Origin: Polyodon spathula
Taxonomy: Eukaryota; Chordata; Actinopteri; Acipenseriformes; Polyodontidae
Direction of reading: 5' to 3'
Length of the DNA stretch: 64,000 nucleotides
NCBI RefSeq assembly: GCF_017654505.1
Contig: NC_054535.1
Span: 81,593,603 to 81,657,602 of the forward strand
A program made the position numbers and the translations under genes. The notes beneath the pieces are model-generated. The model saw nothing but the letters and a program-made list of their open reading frames with translations, made no database searches and was not told where the DNA came from. Positions 11,006-22,499 of the stretch are shown here, in pieces. Each line of letters begins with the position of its first letter. The stretch's first letter is position 1.

Positions 11006-12399
11006 CCTTGCCCACCCAATATTTCCAATTACATCTAAAATACCACAGGTTACCAAAAATACAATAGGAACTCTTTCAGTTTATTAACGGTAAATCAAAC
11101 TGTACTGGATGCAATCACATGAACAAAAGTACCGTAATTATTTCTAGAACAAGTTTTAAACTCACATTTATACATTAAGTGTTATCTAATTGTAGGACCA
11201 TATAAGTAAGTAAAACATCACACATCCTTATAACAAAGCATCTGTGATAAAATGCAAGTTGAAGATAAACTGGCCTCATCTCCATAGCAACACTGATAAA
11301 ATTTGGGGCCCATCATCTTTTCTATTAACTCCCTTGAATTCCAGAGTGGAAAGTCAACTTGGGTTACTGTAGTAATGAAGTTCAAGAAAAACGAGTCAAG
11401 GTTACAAGGACACATGCTTTTCTCTGTTTCAGTTTTTGCCTAGTTAGTCAGAGAAATACATTTATTACATTCTTCAAGTATAGTTTCAGTAATTCTCTAT
11501 TCTTTAGTTCAATTGGAGAAGATCCTTAAATCAGATTGCAGCGTTGATACAGTGTGTGATGACTTGGAGGCGTGGTGTCCATTCACGCTTTTGTTTAAGA
11601 AGAGCAAATATTTTTTTCAGTAAAACTGATCAATTCCTGTAGGCCAATTCAGCCTTTCAATTCATTTATTATTTATTCATTTTTCTCTCAATGGCGATAC
11701 CGGAAATGGCGCTCCTTCTGAAGTATTTTTAAACAAGATTTGAGTTTTCTTCCGAGTTTATTGAATCATTTTAGGTGTTTTCTCATGGCAGCAAGACTGG
11801 ATTCCTCCGTGGAGCAATCTGACGGCTGCTGTAAAACAACAACAGCTTGGAAAACATTTTTGGAGACTGGTGCAGAGTGAATGGAGCGGAGCGGAGCATG
11901 CCTATTTTCTCTTAAGAAGGAATCACAAACAGTGGAATGGAATGGAAGAAAGTGCGGAGCGGATATTATGAGTGGTGCCCGGAATTTTGCAATGAGCTTG
12001 GAAGCCATTTTTAAAGAACAATTTTAGTGTCTAAAGATCTGTTTTTTTGTTTTATATGATTTTGGAAAGTTTCTGATTGGCTAGTTCACATCAGAGTTGA
12101 CACATCCTAGTATTAAATGTGTTAAGCACTGTCTTCTTTGTGTCTGTATTAATTTCAGAACAATTATAACTTTTTAAAGAAATAAAACTTGACATATCAC
12201 TCCTAGTTTATATTAGGGGTTACTTATAGCTCCCTATAAAATGTACCTTTCTTTTGGTATATAACATGGCATGGTTCAATGCTGGCAGATCAGAGGTTTA
12301 ATTTAGTTCATTTTAGTTATTCTTAATTCTTATTGATTGCTTATTTGTTTGATTCGGGATATCTTTAGTCTCAGTGTTTTCTTAATTTCTATTAACTTT
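11006..12399. other. Unassigned interval
   Basis: No coding signal. A short GA-rich run of GGAGCGGAGCGGAGC type lies near 11880-11960. Confidence 0.5.
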
Positions 12400-12551
12400 C
12401 CCTATTACTTATTTTGTTTGAAACATTTAAATGTTCCTAAATATCTTTTCCATTTACTATTGTTCTATTAGCCCTTCTAGAACATTTGTGGGGCCAGGGA
12501 GTCTGGGTTGTTATCAGGTTTGCCAAGAAATCTTCCTTTGAAGCAAAAGTG
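12400..12551. repeat. 150-bp direct repeat, left copy
   Basis: Runs from CTATTACTTATTTTG through ACATTTGTGGGGCCAGG to AAGCAAAAGTGTT. The same sequence, with few differences and a few extra bases (TTCTTA), occurs at 14056-14213. Together they flank a LINE fragment. Confidence 0.9.
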
Positions 12552-14043
12552 TTCTGCAAATTTAACAAGTTTGCTTACTATACCAGAATCTAAATCATTA
12601 ATGTAGATTAGGAATAGCAGAGGACCTAATACTGATCCCTGTGGTACACCACTGGTTACCACACTCCATTCTGAGGTTTTCCCTCTAATCAGTACTTTCT
12701 GTTTTCTACATGTTAACCACTCCCTAATCCATGTACATGTGTTTCCTTGAATCCCAACTGCGTTCAGTTTGAGAATTAATCTTTTGTGCGGGACTTTGTC
12801 AAAAGCTTTCTGGAAATCTAAATAAACCATGTCATATGCTTTGCAATTATCCATTATCGATGTTGCATCCTCAAAAAAATCAAGCAAGTTAGTTAGGCAC
12901 GATCTCCCTTTCCTAAAACCATGTTGACTGTCTCCCAGTACCCTGTTACCATATAGGTAATTTTCCATTTTGGCTCTTATTATAGTTTCCATAAGTTTGC
13001 ATATAATAGAAGTCAGGCTTATTGGTCTGTAGTTACCTGGTTCAGTTTTGTTTCCCTTTTTGTGGATCGGTATTACGTTTGCAATTTTCCAGTCTGTCGG
13101 TACCACCCCTGTGTCAAGAGACTGCTGCATGATCTTGGTTAGCGGTTTGTAAATTACTTCTTTCATTTCTTTGAGTACTATTGGGAGGATCTCATCCAGC
13201 CCAGGGGATTTGTTTATTTTAAGAGCTCCTAGTCCCTTTAACACTTCTGCCTCAGTTATGCTAAAGTTATTTAAAACTGGATAGGAACTGGATGACATGT
13301 GGGGCATGTTGTCCGTATCTTCCTTTGTAAAAACTTGTGAAAAGTAATCATTTAACATATTTGCTATTTTTTTTTCTTCCTCTACGATTTTGCCATTTGT
13401 ATCTCTTAAACATTTAATCTCCTCTTTGAATGTTCTCTTGCTGTTGTAATATTGGAAAAACATTTTGGAATTGGTTTTAGCTCCCTTAGCAATGTTCATT
13501 TCTATTTCTCTCTTGGCCTTTCTAACTTCCTTTTTGACTTGCATTTGCAGTTCTGTGTACTCTTTCTGTGTACTTTCTTTTTGGTCCTTTTTTAATGCTC
13601 TGTAAAGTGCCTTTTTTCGCTGAATATTTTTTTTAATTGATCTATTAAACCATTTTGGCAATTTAGTTTTACATTTAGATTTGTCTACTTTAGGGATATA
13701 ATTGTTTTGCGCCTCTAGTACTACGTTTTTGAAGAACAACCATCCTTTTTCTGTGGTGTGTTTTCTCTATTTTACTCCAATCTACTTTTGTTAGTCTCTG
13801 TTTCATTCCTTCATAGTTTGCTTTTTTAAAATTGTAAACCTTAGCTTTAGTCTTTACTTTTGAGGATTTAAAAAACACTTCAAATGAGACCATGTTGTGG
13901 TCTGAGTTTGCCAGTGGTTCTCTGACCTCTGTTTTAGTTATTCTGTCTTCGTTATTTGAAAAGACTAAATCAAGGCATGCCTCCCCTCTAGTGGGTGCCT
14001 TCACAAATTGTGTTAGGAAGCAGTCATTTGTCATTTCCACCAT
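12477..14043 (-). pseudogene. LINE endonuclease and reverse transcriptase, truncated
   Basis: Two minus-strand open stretches: an endonuclease tail at 13690-14043 (117 codons, containing the conserved SDH) and a 420-codon RT stretch at 12477-13739, joined by one frameshift near 13735. The RT keeps motifs up to the PQGS block but lacks YADD/FADD and everything after it; its last 25 or so residues come from the flanking direct repeat. The long open frame suggests a fairly recent origin. Confidence 0.85.
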
Positions 14044-14055
14044 TTCTATTTCACA
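12552..14055 (-). mobile_element. Internal fragment of a CR1/Jockey-group LINE
   Basis: Minus-strand endonuclease C-terminal part (TRGEACLDLVFSN, SDHNMV) followed by RT (KSPGLDEILPIVLKEM, GNYRPISLTSIICKLME, QHGFRKGRSCLTNLLDF, YLDFQKAFDKVPHKRL, SGVPQGSVLGPLLFLIYINDL). It stops at the RT catalytic box: only KFA of the usual FADD is left before the direct repeat starts. So both the 5' part and the 3' part of the LINE are missing, unlike an ordinary 5'-truncated copy. Confidence 0.88.
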
Positions 14056-14213
14056 CTATTACTTATTTTGTTTGAAACATTTATAATGTTCCTAAATATC
14101 TTTTCCATTTACTATTGTTCTATTAGCCCTTCTTTCTTAGAACATTTGTGGGGCCAGGGAGTCTGGGTTGTTATCAGGTTTGCCAAGAAATCTTCCTTTG
14201 AAGCAAAAGTGTT
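14056..14213. repeat. 150-bp direct repeat, right copy
   Basis: Partner of 12400-12551, same orientation, starting CTATTACTTATTTTG and ending AAGCAAAAGTGTT. Outside this block the two flanks differ. Confidence 0.9.
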
Positions 14214-14782
14214 AAGGCTTAATGCTTACACTGGTACTGTTTAGTTCCTGAATAAATTACCTGGATTAAAATAACATTTATAGGAAAACTGGTCAGAGTG
14301 TCTTTGAATTTGTAGTTTTAAAGTAATTACTTAGATTACTTGCTTGTTTGTAAATGTAAATAAGGTAATATGACCTACAATTTCCATTTATCATCGAATT
14401 AGAAAAGCTGGACTATGATCATATAGTTTCAAAATGATTCAGTTTCCCTGTTTGATATAATTTGAAGTTCCTTTAATTTGCATGTTAAGTAAAATAAGAA
14501 AGCTTTAGCCTTTGGGCTCAGCAAAGTATCTGTCCCATGTGGAGAGAAGCTTCTTGGTCAAGCAGAAATGGTGTCCCTTTCTTCATAAGCAGTATCTCTG
14601 GGTCCTGTAATATCCAAATGACAGAACAGATTCTTACAAGAAGACAGTAAGACAAATATAATCCAAACATTAAAAATACATTAGTGACATGCAGTTTACA
14701 TACCACAGCTGTGTAATTCCTTTTTTTTTTTTTTTTTTTTAATATCCAAAGGCCATTAATCCAAACACAATAAATGTTGTTC

Positions 14783-14857
<75 letters not shown>

Positions 14858-15179
14858 CAGGTACTGGCACTAATAACTACAAATGTACAATTAAAACACA
14901 TCCTAGTAATTATTAAGTATGAGGTTGATATAATAGACACAAGTATAAAATGAACACAATATCAGATGTCACCATTGTTTTAAATGTTGGCATTCTACAA
15001 ATATGGTACATTTCCCACACTGGGATTCCAAAAACTTTGAAAATATAACAAATTTACTTTGGAATATATTATACCATGTCATTAAAACTGCAGTTATCCA
15101 AAAAATATACGGGCACGATGTTTAAATGCAAAAATCTACATTTAATTATTTATTTATTTATTTATTTTTTAATCACAGA
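14214..15179. other. Unassigned interval with poly-T and (AT)n
   Basis: Poly-T at about 14721-14740 and (TA)n at about 14787-14854. No coding signal. Confidence 0.6.
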
Positions 15180-15480
15180 CACCAAGTTAAAAACAAACTC
15201 GCTCACCCCAAATGAGCGCACGCTCTAACGCTAGTTTCCTGTCGCATTCAAATGTAAAACAGACGCAGGCCAGGCCGCTCCAGACAGTGCAAAATCACTC
15301 ACTATTTAGCAGGAAAGGTGATTCCAGCGCTCAAACCAATTGAATCAGCGATCTCACAATCTGGCAAAAAGAAGGGGAGGGACCGGCCGTGTAATCTATC
15401 GGGGTTGCCTGCAAACGGAGGCTGAGACTGGGGAGAGCGGGAGACGAAATAAGCTATATATTTAACAAATCAGCGGGTAA
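15180..15480 (+). promoter_or_regulatory. SPIN1: CpG-rich patch, candidate SPIN1 promoter and non-coding exon 1
   Basis: This is the most CpG-dense segment between the left edge and SPIN1 (for example GAGCGCACGC, GACCGGCCGTG, GAGCGGGAGACG) in otherwise CpG-poor DNA. It ends in a good splice donor, CAGCG|GGTAAGCG, at about 15476. Vertebrate SPIN1 has a non-coding first exon and a long first intron (recalled), and no other CpG island lies nearer the start codon at 27403. Transcript evidence is absent, so the assignment is an inference. Confidence 0.45.
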
Positions 15481-16508
15481 GCGACACTAAATATTGTTAA
15501 GGCAATATGGTCACAGGAAATCAGTGAAAGGCAGATTGAGAGGTGTTTGTGTGTATGTGGTTCTCTGGAAAAGGGGGTTGTTTGTGTAGTTTTGTGTTCA
15601 TTTAAAATGTGTTTCATGTCAGGGAGTACAGTCCTTCCTTTGTTCGACTACGCCGTTCTGCTGGTCTCTGCTGCTGCGGGGTTTGTAAATAGTGGAGCAA
15701 CATGGCTGACATTGACGCTGCTGCTGCTGCTGTAATAAAAATACTGGCTGCTGTTGCAGGCGTTGGTAATTTTTATGGCTTTTTTTTTTCATTTTAGCTG
15801 TATTCTGTATTTTCTGTCAACTTAATGCAAACCATTAATTAACCTGCCAGTTTCCATATTTTAACTCTGACCCCCCTAGAAAAGCTGTAGATCAGCATAC
15901 TCGAGATTTAGTATTTTTGTTCTTGGTGTTTTTTTCATAGAATGCAGCAAAAACGTTGGCAGACAGATGCTTGAGTGTGAGGAAGTTCAGCAGGCATTGT
16001 TTTGAGTATGTGTCCTTTAAAAATTAATACACTATAGACAAAACGATAATTGGGGACTGGTTTTTATAGAATATGATTTGTATTAAAACAAAGTGAGAAA
16101 ATAACACGAGTGATATATTTTTTATTAACCCGTAAATATTAACAATTAGAAGAAAAAAATAAACACAAGAGTATAGTGTGGTACCAGTAACGTTTTTTTG
16201 CTAATTGGGTAGTCAAACACTAATGTAGTGCTCAAGATAAATGTCAAATTAAGTACAGTAAATCATAACTACTGATTTTGATTTTTAACCATTTACAGTT
16301 ATTTCTGTACAGGTACACATTTTTTCAGCCTTTAGTGAATTTTGACATACTGGTAAGATGGTGACATGAAAGCTAGCATTTGTGTTGCAGGTGAGGAGGT
16401 GCTGTCAAACAGTAGAACAATCGAAGTCCACATTCTTGGAACCCTCCCTGGCAACATGTTTCTCATACTGTTACCCAATGTATTCAGTTGCCAAAGTGCT
16501 AAATACAC

Positions 16509-16529
16509 GTGTGTGTGTGTGTGTGTGTA

Positions 16530-16602
<73 letters not shown>
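16509..16602. repeat. Compound (GT)n(TA)n microsatellite
   Basis: About 36 bases of GT with one TATG break, followed directly by about 58 bases of TA. Confidence 0.97.
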
Positions 16603-16604
<2 letters not shown>

Positions 16605-17933
16605 GATTTGGCAGTTAAACTATTGTTTCCCTAAATTTTGCCCCATAGTTTTAGACATGTTTTTTTTTTTTAATGGATTTAGGAAGATTGTGAAAATAGT
16701 TGTCTTCTGTTGGCAGTATGACAAACACTGGGTTACGGTTGACTGGGGATACATCTCTCCTGTTCCTATCTGTAAAGTAGATCAAAATGTTTACAGATGT
16801 AGTGGAATACATTCTAGATTCTTAGAGGAGTGGGGTTAGGTATTGCTGCACATTTAATGATATAATGTAGTATCCACTTATGAATTTTATTTGATATGCT
16901 GGTGGTATTCAAAATAGATATCAGATAGCATCAGGTTACTTAAGTTTCTTGATTCAGTCAATTTTAAGTATGTTTGAGAAGCAGCAATAGAAATGATCAG
17001 TTTTAGCTAGGACAGTGCTGTTCATACAGCAACCTACTTTGCACTACGATTGCGGTGTTGAAGACCTGCGGCTGTGCATTTCATTACACTTCACTAGCCT
17101 ACTGTTCACATGCCAGGCAACCAATTCTTCACTTTTTCTTATAGTTGTAACTCAAATGAAACACTGTCGAAGGTACAAAAGTTCTCCATGGGTGGTTAAT
17201 AATATACAAATCACCGGAATTTGATGTCCTGTAATGCAACAACTGTTCATGATTTCATCAATCAAGGAATCTGAGGCAAAGCATCAAACCTGAATTCTGT
17301 GACTGAGCCAGATGAACAATATAATTCAATTAAGTTTAAACCAACTGTTTATTTATTTATTTAGTTAGAAATCCCTCTGCATGAGAATGTCACTAAATAA
17401 ACAGTAACTGTGTTTTTATGCATACATACAGTACTGATTACTGAAACCTGCAAACTGTAGAATACATGTGAACACGTTGATCAGTGGCAGTTCTTTTAAA
17501 TTTATACTGAACACTTGTGTCATGGCAAAGAGGCTGCTTGAACTGCAAGTACTGTTTGATGTTGTTTTTGTGGAGACCGTAGGAATGTAGAGACCTTGAC
17601 AGTGGAAAGCAAAAAAGATTTGACCTTATCTGTTGTAAGATTAATTCAGTTAAAATAGCTTTATTGTTTCTTTGGCGATGATGATAATACAAAGTGATTG
17701 GTTGCAGAGTTTTCAGAATTTTGAATGAGCAGTAGCATCAATTCTGAGACAAGCTAGTGATGTTAGTAGACGCTCTGTTTTATGTGTTTTTATATCCTTT
17801 ATGTCAAGGCTCAGATTCTGTTTGTACAGTAGCATGCCTTGGAAAGATTAAAGAGTATCTTGCAGGTATTATTATTTTTTTTAATAACAGAAATGGATGC
17901 AGCAGTGTTTATTAAGAACATTAGTAGTATTAT

Positions 17934-17934
<1 letters not shown>

Positions 17935-17992
<58 letters not shown>
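17935..17992. repeat. (TAA)n microsatellite
   Basis: About 19 near-perfect TAA units. They create a polyasparagine open frame that is not a gene. Confidence 0.97.
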
Positions 17993-18988
17993 TTTTTTAT
18001 AGGCCACGAAAATGTGATTAATGTGGATCATGGAGCACGCCTCCCAAAAACAAGATCTTTCTGTACCACGTCACACGTGACATATCAAAAGGGAAACAGT
18101 TCTTGGCCTCATATCGGCACTCACTTTTAAAATTATATAGAGACTTTAATTATTGTGTGTGCATCATCAGTGTACAAAACATGTAAATAGTTGTTATGGC
18201 ATTACCATATTGGAATATAAATTTGTATTTCTGGATTACAAACAACTATCTGAACTTTACTGCATCAGAAAATGTGTACCTCTGATGTAATGGTGAGTAA
18301 AGAAACGTTTATTGTTCCATATTCATTGCTGACATTGTCTTATATGCTTTATATAATGCCATCTTATCAATCCTTGTGTACTGTACGTTATTGTAATGTT
18401 TGTAATGTATCGTCTTTGAAAAGATTTCAGTGTCGCTGTCAGTGGTCTGCTGTTCTGTGACAGTCTGTGATCACAAAATGACAAAAATGGGTATTATAGG
18501 CCGTAACAGACAATCGCTAAACTAATTACAGAATATAGATACTGAAATGTATATTATTGGTAATCAAACACGTTACAATTTTGGAAATTGCACTCGCAAT
18601 GCAGTGTTGCATATCCGCTGCAGATTTGAGAGTCCACAACTCTATTCTTGTCGATCCCCATTTAGTTGCTGCCTCACCGCTGGTTCAGAAATGTAGGGTT
18701 GTGGCACCTGTTCCCTAAAATTAATTAGGTCTTCGACTTCATCTTCTATGTTTTTAGCTGCAGTCTCCATGTGTGTTTATGTTTTCATACGTAATTTTTG
18801 ATTTTATTACAGCCAGCATGATTTTTGAGTGGGTGTGGCCATACACCACACAAAAACAATCATATCTTTGATGTGTATTAATATTTTTTAACCGCATAAA
18901 AACAGTTTGATTTCTATTGATGAAATCTTTACAGAAATGTATTGTTGTTTGACCTGTAAGATACACTTTAAACATAGAGTATTGTAAT

Positions 18989-19165
18989 TAGGGCTGCAAC
19001 GAAGGGTTTTGACCTTCAAAGGTTTTGGAACACATTACCAAGGGAAGATTAGAACCTTTGATGGTGCTAATTTGCATAATTTACTGGTGAAGTTTACAAA
19101 TTGTTATATAGAACAGTAATTATGTTTTTATAAATTCAATAAAAATACACATGTACGTGTGTGTG

Positions 19166-19228
<63 letters not shown>

Positions 19229-19424
19229 AGCTTACATTGCAGTACCACCAACTGCAGCGCACTTAGGTAAAACAAAGCTTTAACAGTCACTGTTTCGAGC
19301 AGGTTATCAGTCACATTTTACTACTACTAAAAATATTAATAATAATATGAAATTACGCTTGTCAAGAGGCCTCGGAAATTGGTTGTGCCTCCATGATCAA
19401 CAGTCGCTTGCACAGTTTGCATTC

Positions 19425-19459
<35 letters not shown>

Positions 19460-20009
19460 GTCGTCTGGGTATTTAACAAAAAAATCCCAGACAGCAGAGG
19501 GGTTTCGAGACATTTCTTTCAATACAGCTTACGCTATACAACCCTTTGCTGTCGAGATGGTGAATAAAGAAATTAAAGGTTTGCCTCTGGATAACATGAG
19601 CTGAACGGGGGAGGGGTAGACGGTGCTTAGTTTTAGACATTCAGTGTTGGCGTCTACTTTGTATGTTTCAAACATATTCTACCATAGCACTTCTCTTGCA
19701 CTGTCTTGTACACTAGGTATTCAGTACATATTTTGCTGAAGCACTGCAGTCGTACCCTCCAGTGGATACTATACCCTGATCCATACATGACAGCAGCGAT
19801 ATGTACACTAGTGGATTTTAATATAATAACTATGCATTATACAAATCGAAAGGTTAAATTATTGCATGCGAGTGACATTTAATGTGTGATTTATAGTATT
19901 CACACATTGTCAAACTGTTTCTGTTAACAGAAAAAAAAAAAAAAAAAAGTTTTAAAACTACCTTTGAATTCCTAGCGAACAAATGTTCAAACCTTCGGAC
20001 ACGGCCCTA
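18989..20009. mobile_element. Non-autonomous hAT transposon
   Basis: The ends are TAGGGCTGCAACGAAGGGTT (left) and the inverse of TAGGGCCGTGTCCGAAGG (right). ATTGTAAT, an exact 8-base target duplication, is present at 18981-18988 and 20010-20017. Eight-base duplications and a TAGGG start are hAT traits. The 1021-bp body has (CA)n at about 19157-19222 and poly-T at about 19429-19458 but no recognisable transposase, so it would depend on an enzyme made elsewhere. Confidence 0.88.
19157..19222. repeat. Compound (GT)(TA)(CA)n microsatellite in the hAT element
   Basis: A short GTGTGTGTATATATA leader followed by about 52 bases of CA. Confidence 0.95.
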
Positions 20010-20017
20010 ATTGTAAT

Positions 20018-21673
20018 TTAATGTTGGTTTGAGGAAAGGCTGACTTTTTTCAGTCAGTGTTTATCCAGCCAGTTTGTCTGTAGGCTTTTCTGAGTAGCTG
20101 TAAAATTCCTACTTGTACCCAGACTTTTCTCCTGTCTTTCCTTCTCGATCCAGTTGATCTTTCTCATTTTGCTCTGATGTGCCAAGATCGTCATCACCAC
20201 TCAATTTCTTATTTGTCGGCCCCCAACACAAGACCTGTAACATAGTGTGCATAGAAGCAGCAGCAGCTTACTTCAACAATCAATTTTAAATAATGCCTGC
20301 AACACTAACCAGGCCTGATATATAAGTTATATATATATCGGGTGTGCCCAGATTTGGTACTGAAATAAGATATTGGGAGTGGCGTTTAGAGAGAAAACGA
20401 AAAGCTTCTGTGCATGTGTAGTAGAAAGTTGTAGTTGAATACTTATTTACTTTTGTTTTTGTTAATCTATAGATATAGTGGAACCATTATGAAGAGGAGC
20501 AGTGAGCGGAGGTAGGCTCGGCAATGATGCCTGCAACCAGAATAGAGGTACAGTATGAAGTGTTGGATGAACCTGTGCACATGGCGGAGAGGTTGTTTTT
20601 AATCTCTGTGACTTTGTTTAAAGATGTAATTCTCCCAGGGAGACGACATCATGCTGGAGGTTTAGGTGACCTCTGTGCTGTTGTTTGCAGCAGTAATTTC
20701 TGTGGTTGGAGTTTACCAGTGGTGCAGGTCAGTGCATGCTCTCACTGCCTGTCTTAAGGTCTCCACACACCAGATGCGATGCGATTTTTTTAAAAAAATT
20801 GGCGATGAGACATTTTCGCAGCAACATGATCATACACACCAGAAGCGACACAGAGGCGATGCGACAGGTTTCAAAACTGCCAAATCTGTACAACTGTTCA
20901 AAATTGCTATTGACAAAACTATAATCAACGCTGGTGCATATTCGTCAACATGATGTGGAAATTACGAGTGTCTTCTCTGACAGTATTTCAGACATTTATG
21001 GCAATCAATCATACGCACCAGTCTTGTATTAAGCCAAGGGATAAAATGCATTACACAGGCTAGGATATATTTTGTTACACTCGGGATTCTCTTCTTTTTT
21101 TTTTTTTCAAAATTCACAAAGAGGGTAGCTTTGTTGGAAGAAAATGGCTGTGCTCATCTGCCAAAAAATGCTCCAACTCGCTGGAACTTCACTTCTAGGG
21201 TTGTCAGTACAGTCGCAAATAACCACGCCTAACTGCTCGAGACGTTCACAGGAATCGTCAAGACATGGATGATGGTGTAATCAGGGCAGCTAGTGGGTTC
21301 ATTCGAATTCTCGAAGATTTCGAATTTATGTTCATGCTTTTCACATTCCACCAGACTTTCTTTGACACAGGTGCAGTTTTTGATATCATGCGGCAAAAGG
21401 CAATGGATGTTGTATTCTGCAAAAACAGGATCAAGAATCTGCTTTTTTCTAATTTGTGACTGTCTTGTGCTACGTCCAAATTACTATATGTTCCTTTTTA
21501 GGTACCCACGGTAAACTGTATATCGGGGCTTGAAATTCTGTGGTGATTTCCCTCCTATGCTGCAGCCAGTGTGGGGTGGGGGGGTGGATTCCAAAATTTT
21601 AGGGGGGGAATGTAAAAAAAAAAAAAAAAAAAAAACAGGATCAGGCATACTATGTGGTAGAGATGAGAATAAA
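20018..21673. other. Unassigned part of putative SPIN1 intron 1
   Basis: No supported gene. 20757-20880 repeats short GCGATGCGA and ACACACCAGA motifs of a kind seen in DNA-transposon ends, but no matching inverse end was found. Poly-A at about 21613-21635. Confidence 0.4.
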
Positions 21674-22153
21674 CAGTGCCTATAGAAAGTCTACACCCCT
21701 TTCAAAATGTTCACCTTTTGTTGCCTTACAGCCTGGAATTAAAATGCATTAAAATAGTGGGTTTTTTCATTTATCTACACATCCTACCCCACAACTTTTG
21801 TAAAAAATAAATTAAAAATAAAAACTGAAATAGCTTGGTTGGATAAGTGTCCATCCCCCTTGTAATAGCAATCCTAAAAGCTCAGGTGTAACCAGTCGCC
21901 TTCAGAATCGCACACCAAGTTATGTGGCCTCCACCGGTGTTAAATTGTAGTGTTTCACATGATTTCAGGATAAATTCAGCAGCTCCTGTAGGTTCCCTCT
22001 GCTGGGTAGTGCATTTCAAAGCAAACACTCAACCATAAGCACCAAGAAGCTTTCAAAAAAACTCCGGTACAAAGTTGTTGAAAGGCACAGATCAGGATGA
22101 GTATAAAAAAATATATAAAAGGCCTTGAATATCCCTTTGAGCACGGTCAAGAC
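21674..22153 (+). mobile_element. Tc1-like transposon fragment (same family as copy B)
   Basis: Begins with CAGTGCCTATAGAAAGT and follows copy B through the 5' untranslated part and the first transposase codons. The start codon is changed (ATAAGCACCAAG instead of ATGAGC). The helix-turn-helix part has an internal deletion, and the copy ends abruptly at GGTCAAGAC, where piggyBac-like sequence begins. No TA precedes the left end and the right end is missing. Confidence 0.88.
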
Positions 22154-22156
22154 TTA

Positions 22157-22490
22157 TCCACGCCTCCCATGTTGTTGTAGTCCACAACACACATCGGCTT
22201 GTTTGTGCGCACACGTACCTTGCACAGACAGCTATTGTTCCTTCATCATAGATGGTGGTGAGGAGTTAGACATCTCTTTTTATCTGTATATTTCATTGCC
22301 AGCAGTTCCTCACAGTGCACAGCGCTGGTTTCACCACACCGCTTTTTCTTGGCTTCCAATTGATGAGGAAATCCCTTCCTATTTGGTCTTCTTGTACCAT
22401 AAGTCATTGTTTGGGATGTTACAAGGCCCTAAACAAAGGGATTCCTGTGTAGAAATGATCTACGTACAAATGGTAGCCCAGGTATAGAAA
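22157..22490 (-). pseudogene. piggyBac-family transposase remnant
   Basis: Read on the minus strand with frameshifts, it gives in order YVDHFYTGIPLF (near 22470), GTRRPNRKGFP (near 22390), KYTDKKR (near 22280) and VVDYNNMGGVD (near 22165). These are ordered blocks of the DDE_Tnp_1_7 domain of piggyBac-type (PGBD) transposases. Stops and shifts make it non-functional. It ends right after MGGVD at the junction with the Tc1 fragment. No TTAA-bounded terminal repeat was located. Confidence 0.75.
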
Positions 22491-22499
22491 AAACCATAT

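Larger units (their letters stand above)
15481..18980 (+). other. Putative SPIN1 intron 1, first part
   Basis: No supported gene. It contains a CTG-rich run at about 15710-15735 and two microsatellites listed separately. The open reading stretches here are driven by simple repeats. Confidence 0.4.

Noticed and set aside
16366..16839. 157-codon open frame
   Set aside because: Its centre is the (GT)n(TA)n tract and the rest has no family resemblance or splice context.
17897..18130. Polyasparagine open frame
   Set aside because: Product of the (TAA)n repeat.
20757..20880. Repeated GCGATGCGA and ACACACCAGA motifs, possibly a DNA-transposon end
   Set aside because: Only one end is visible; not enough to call an element.
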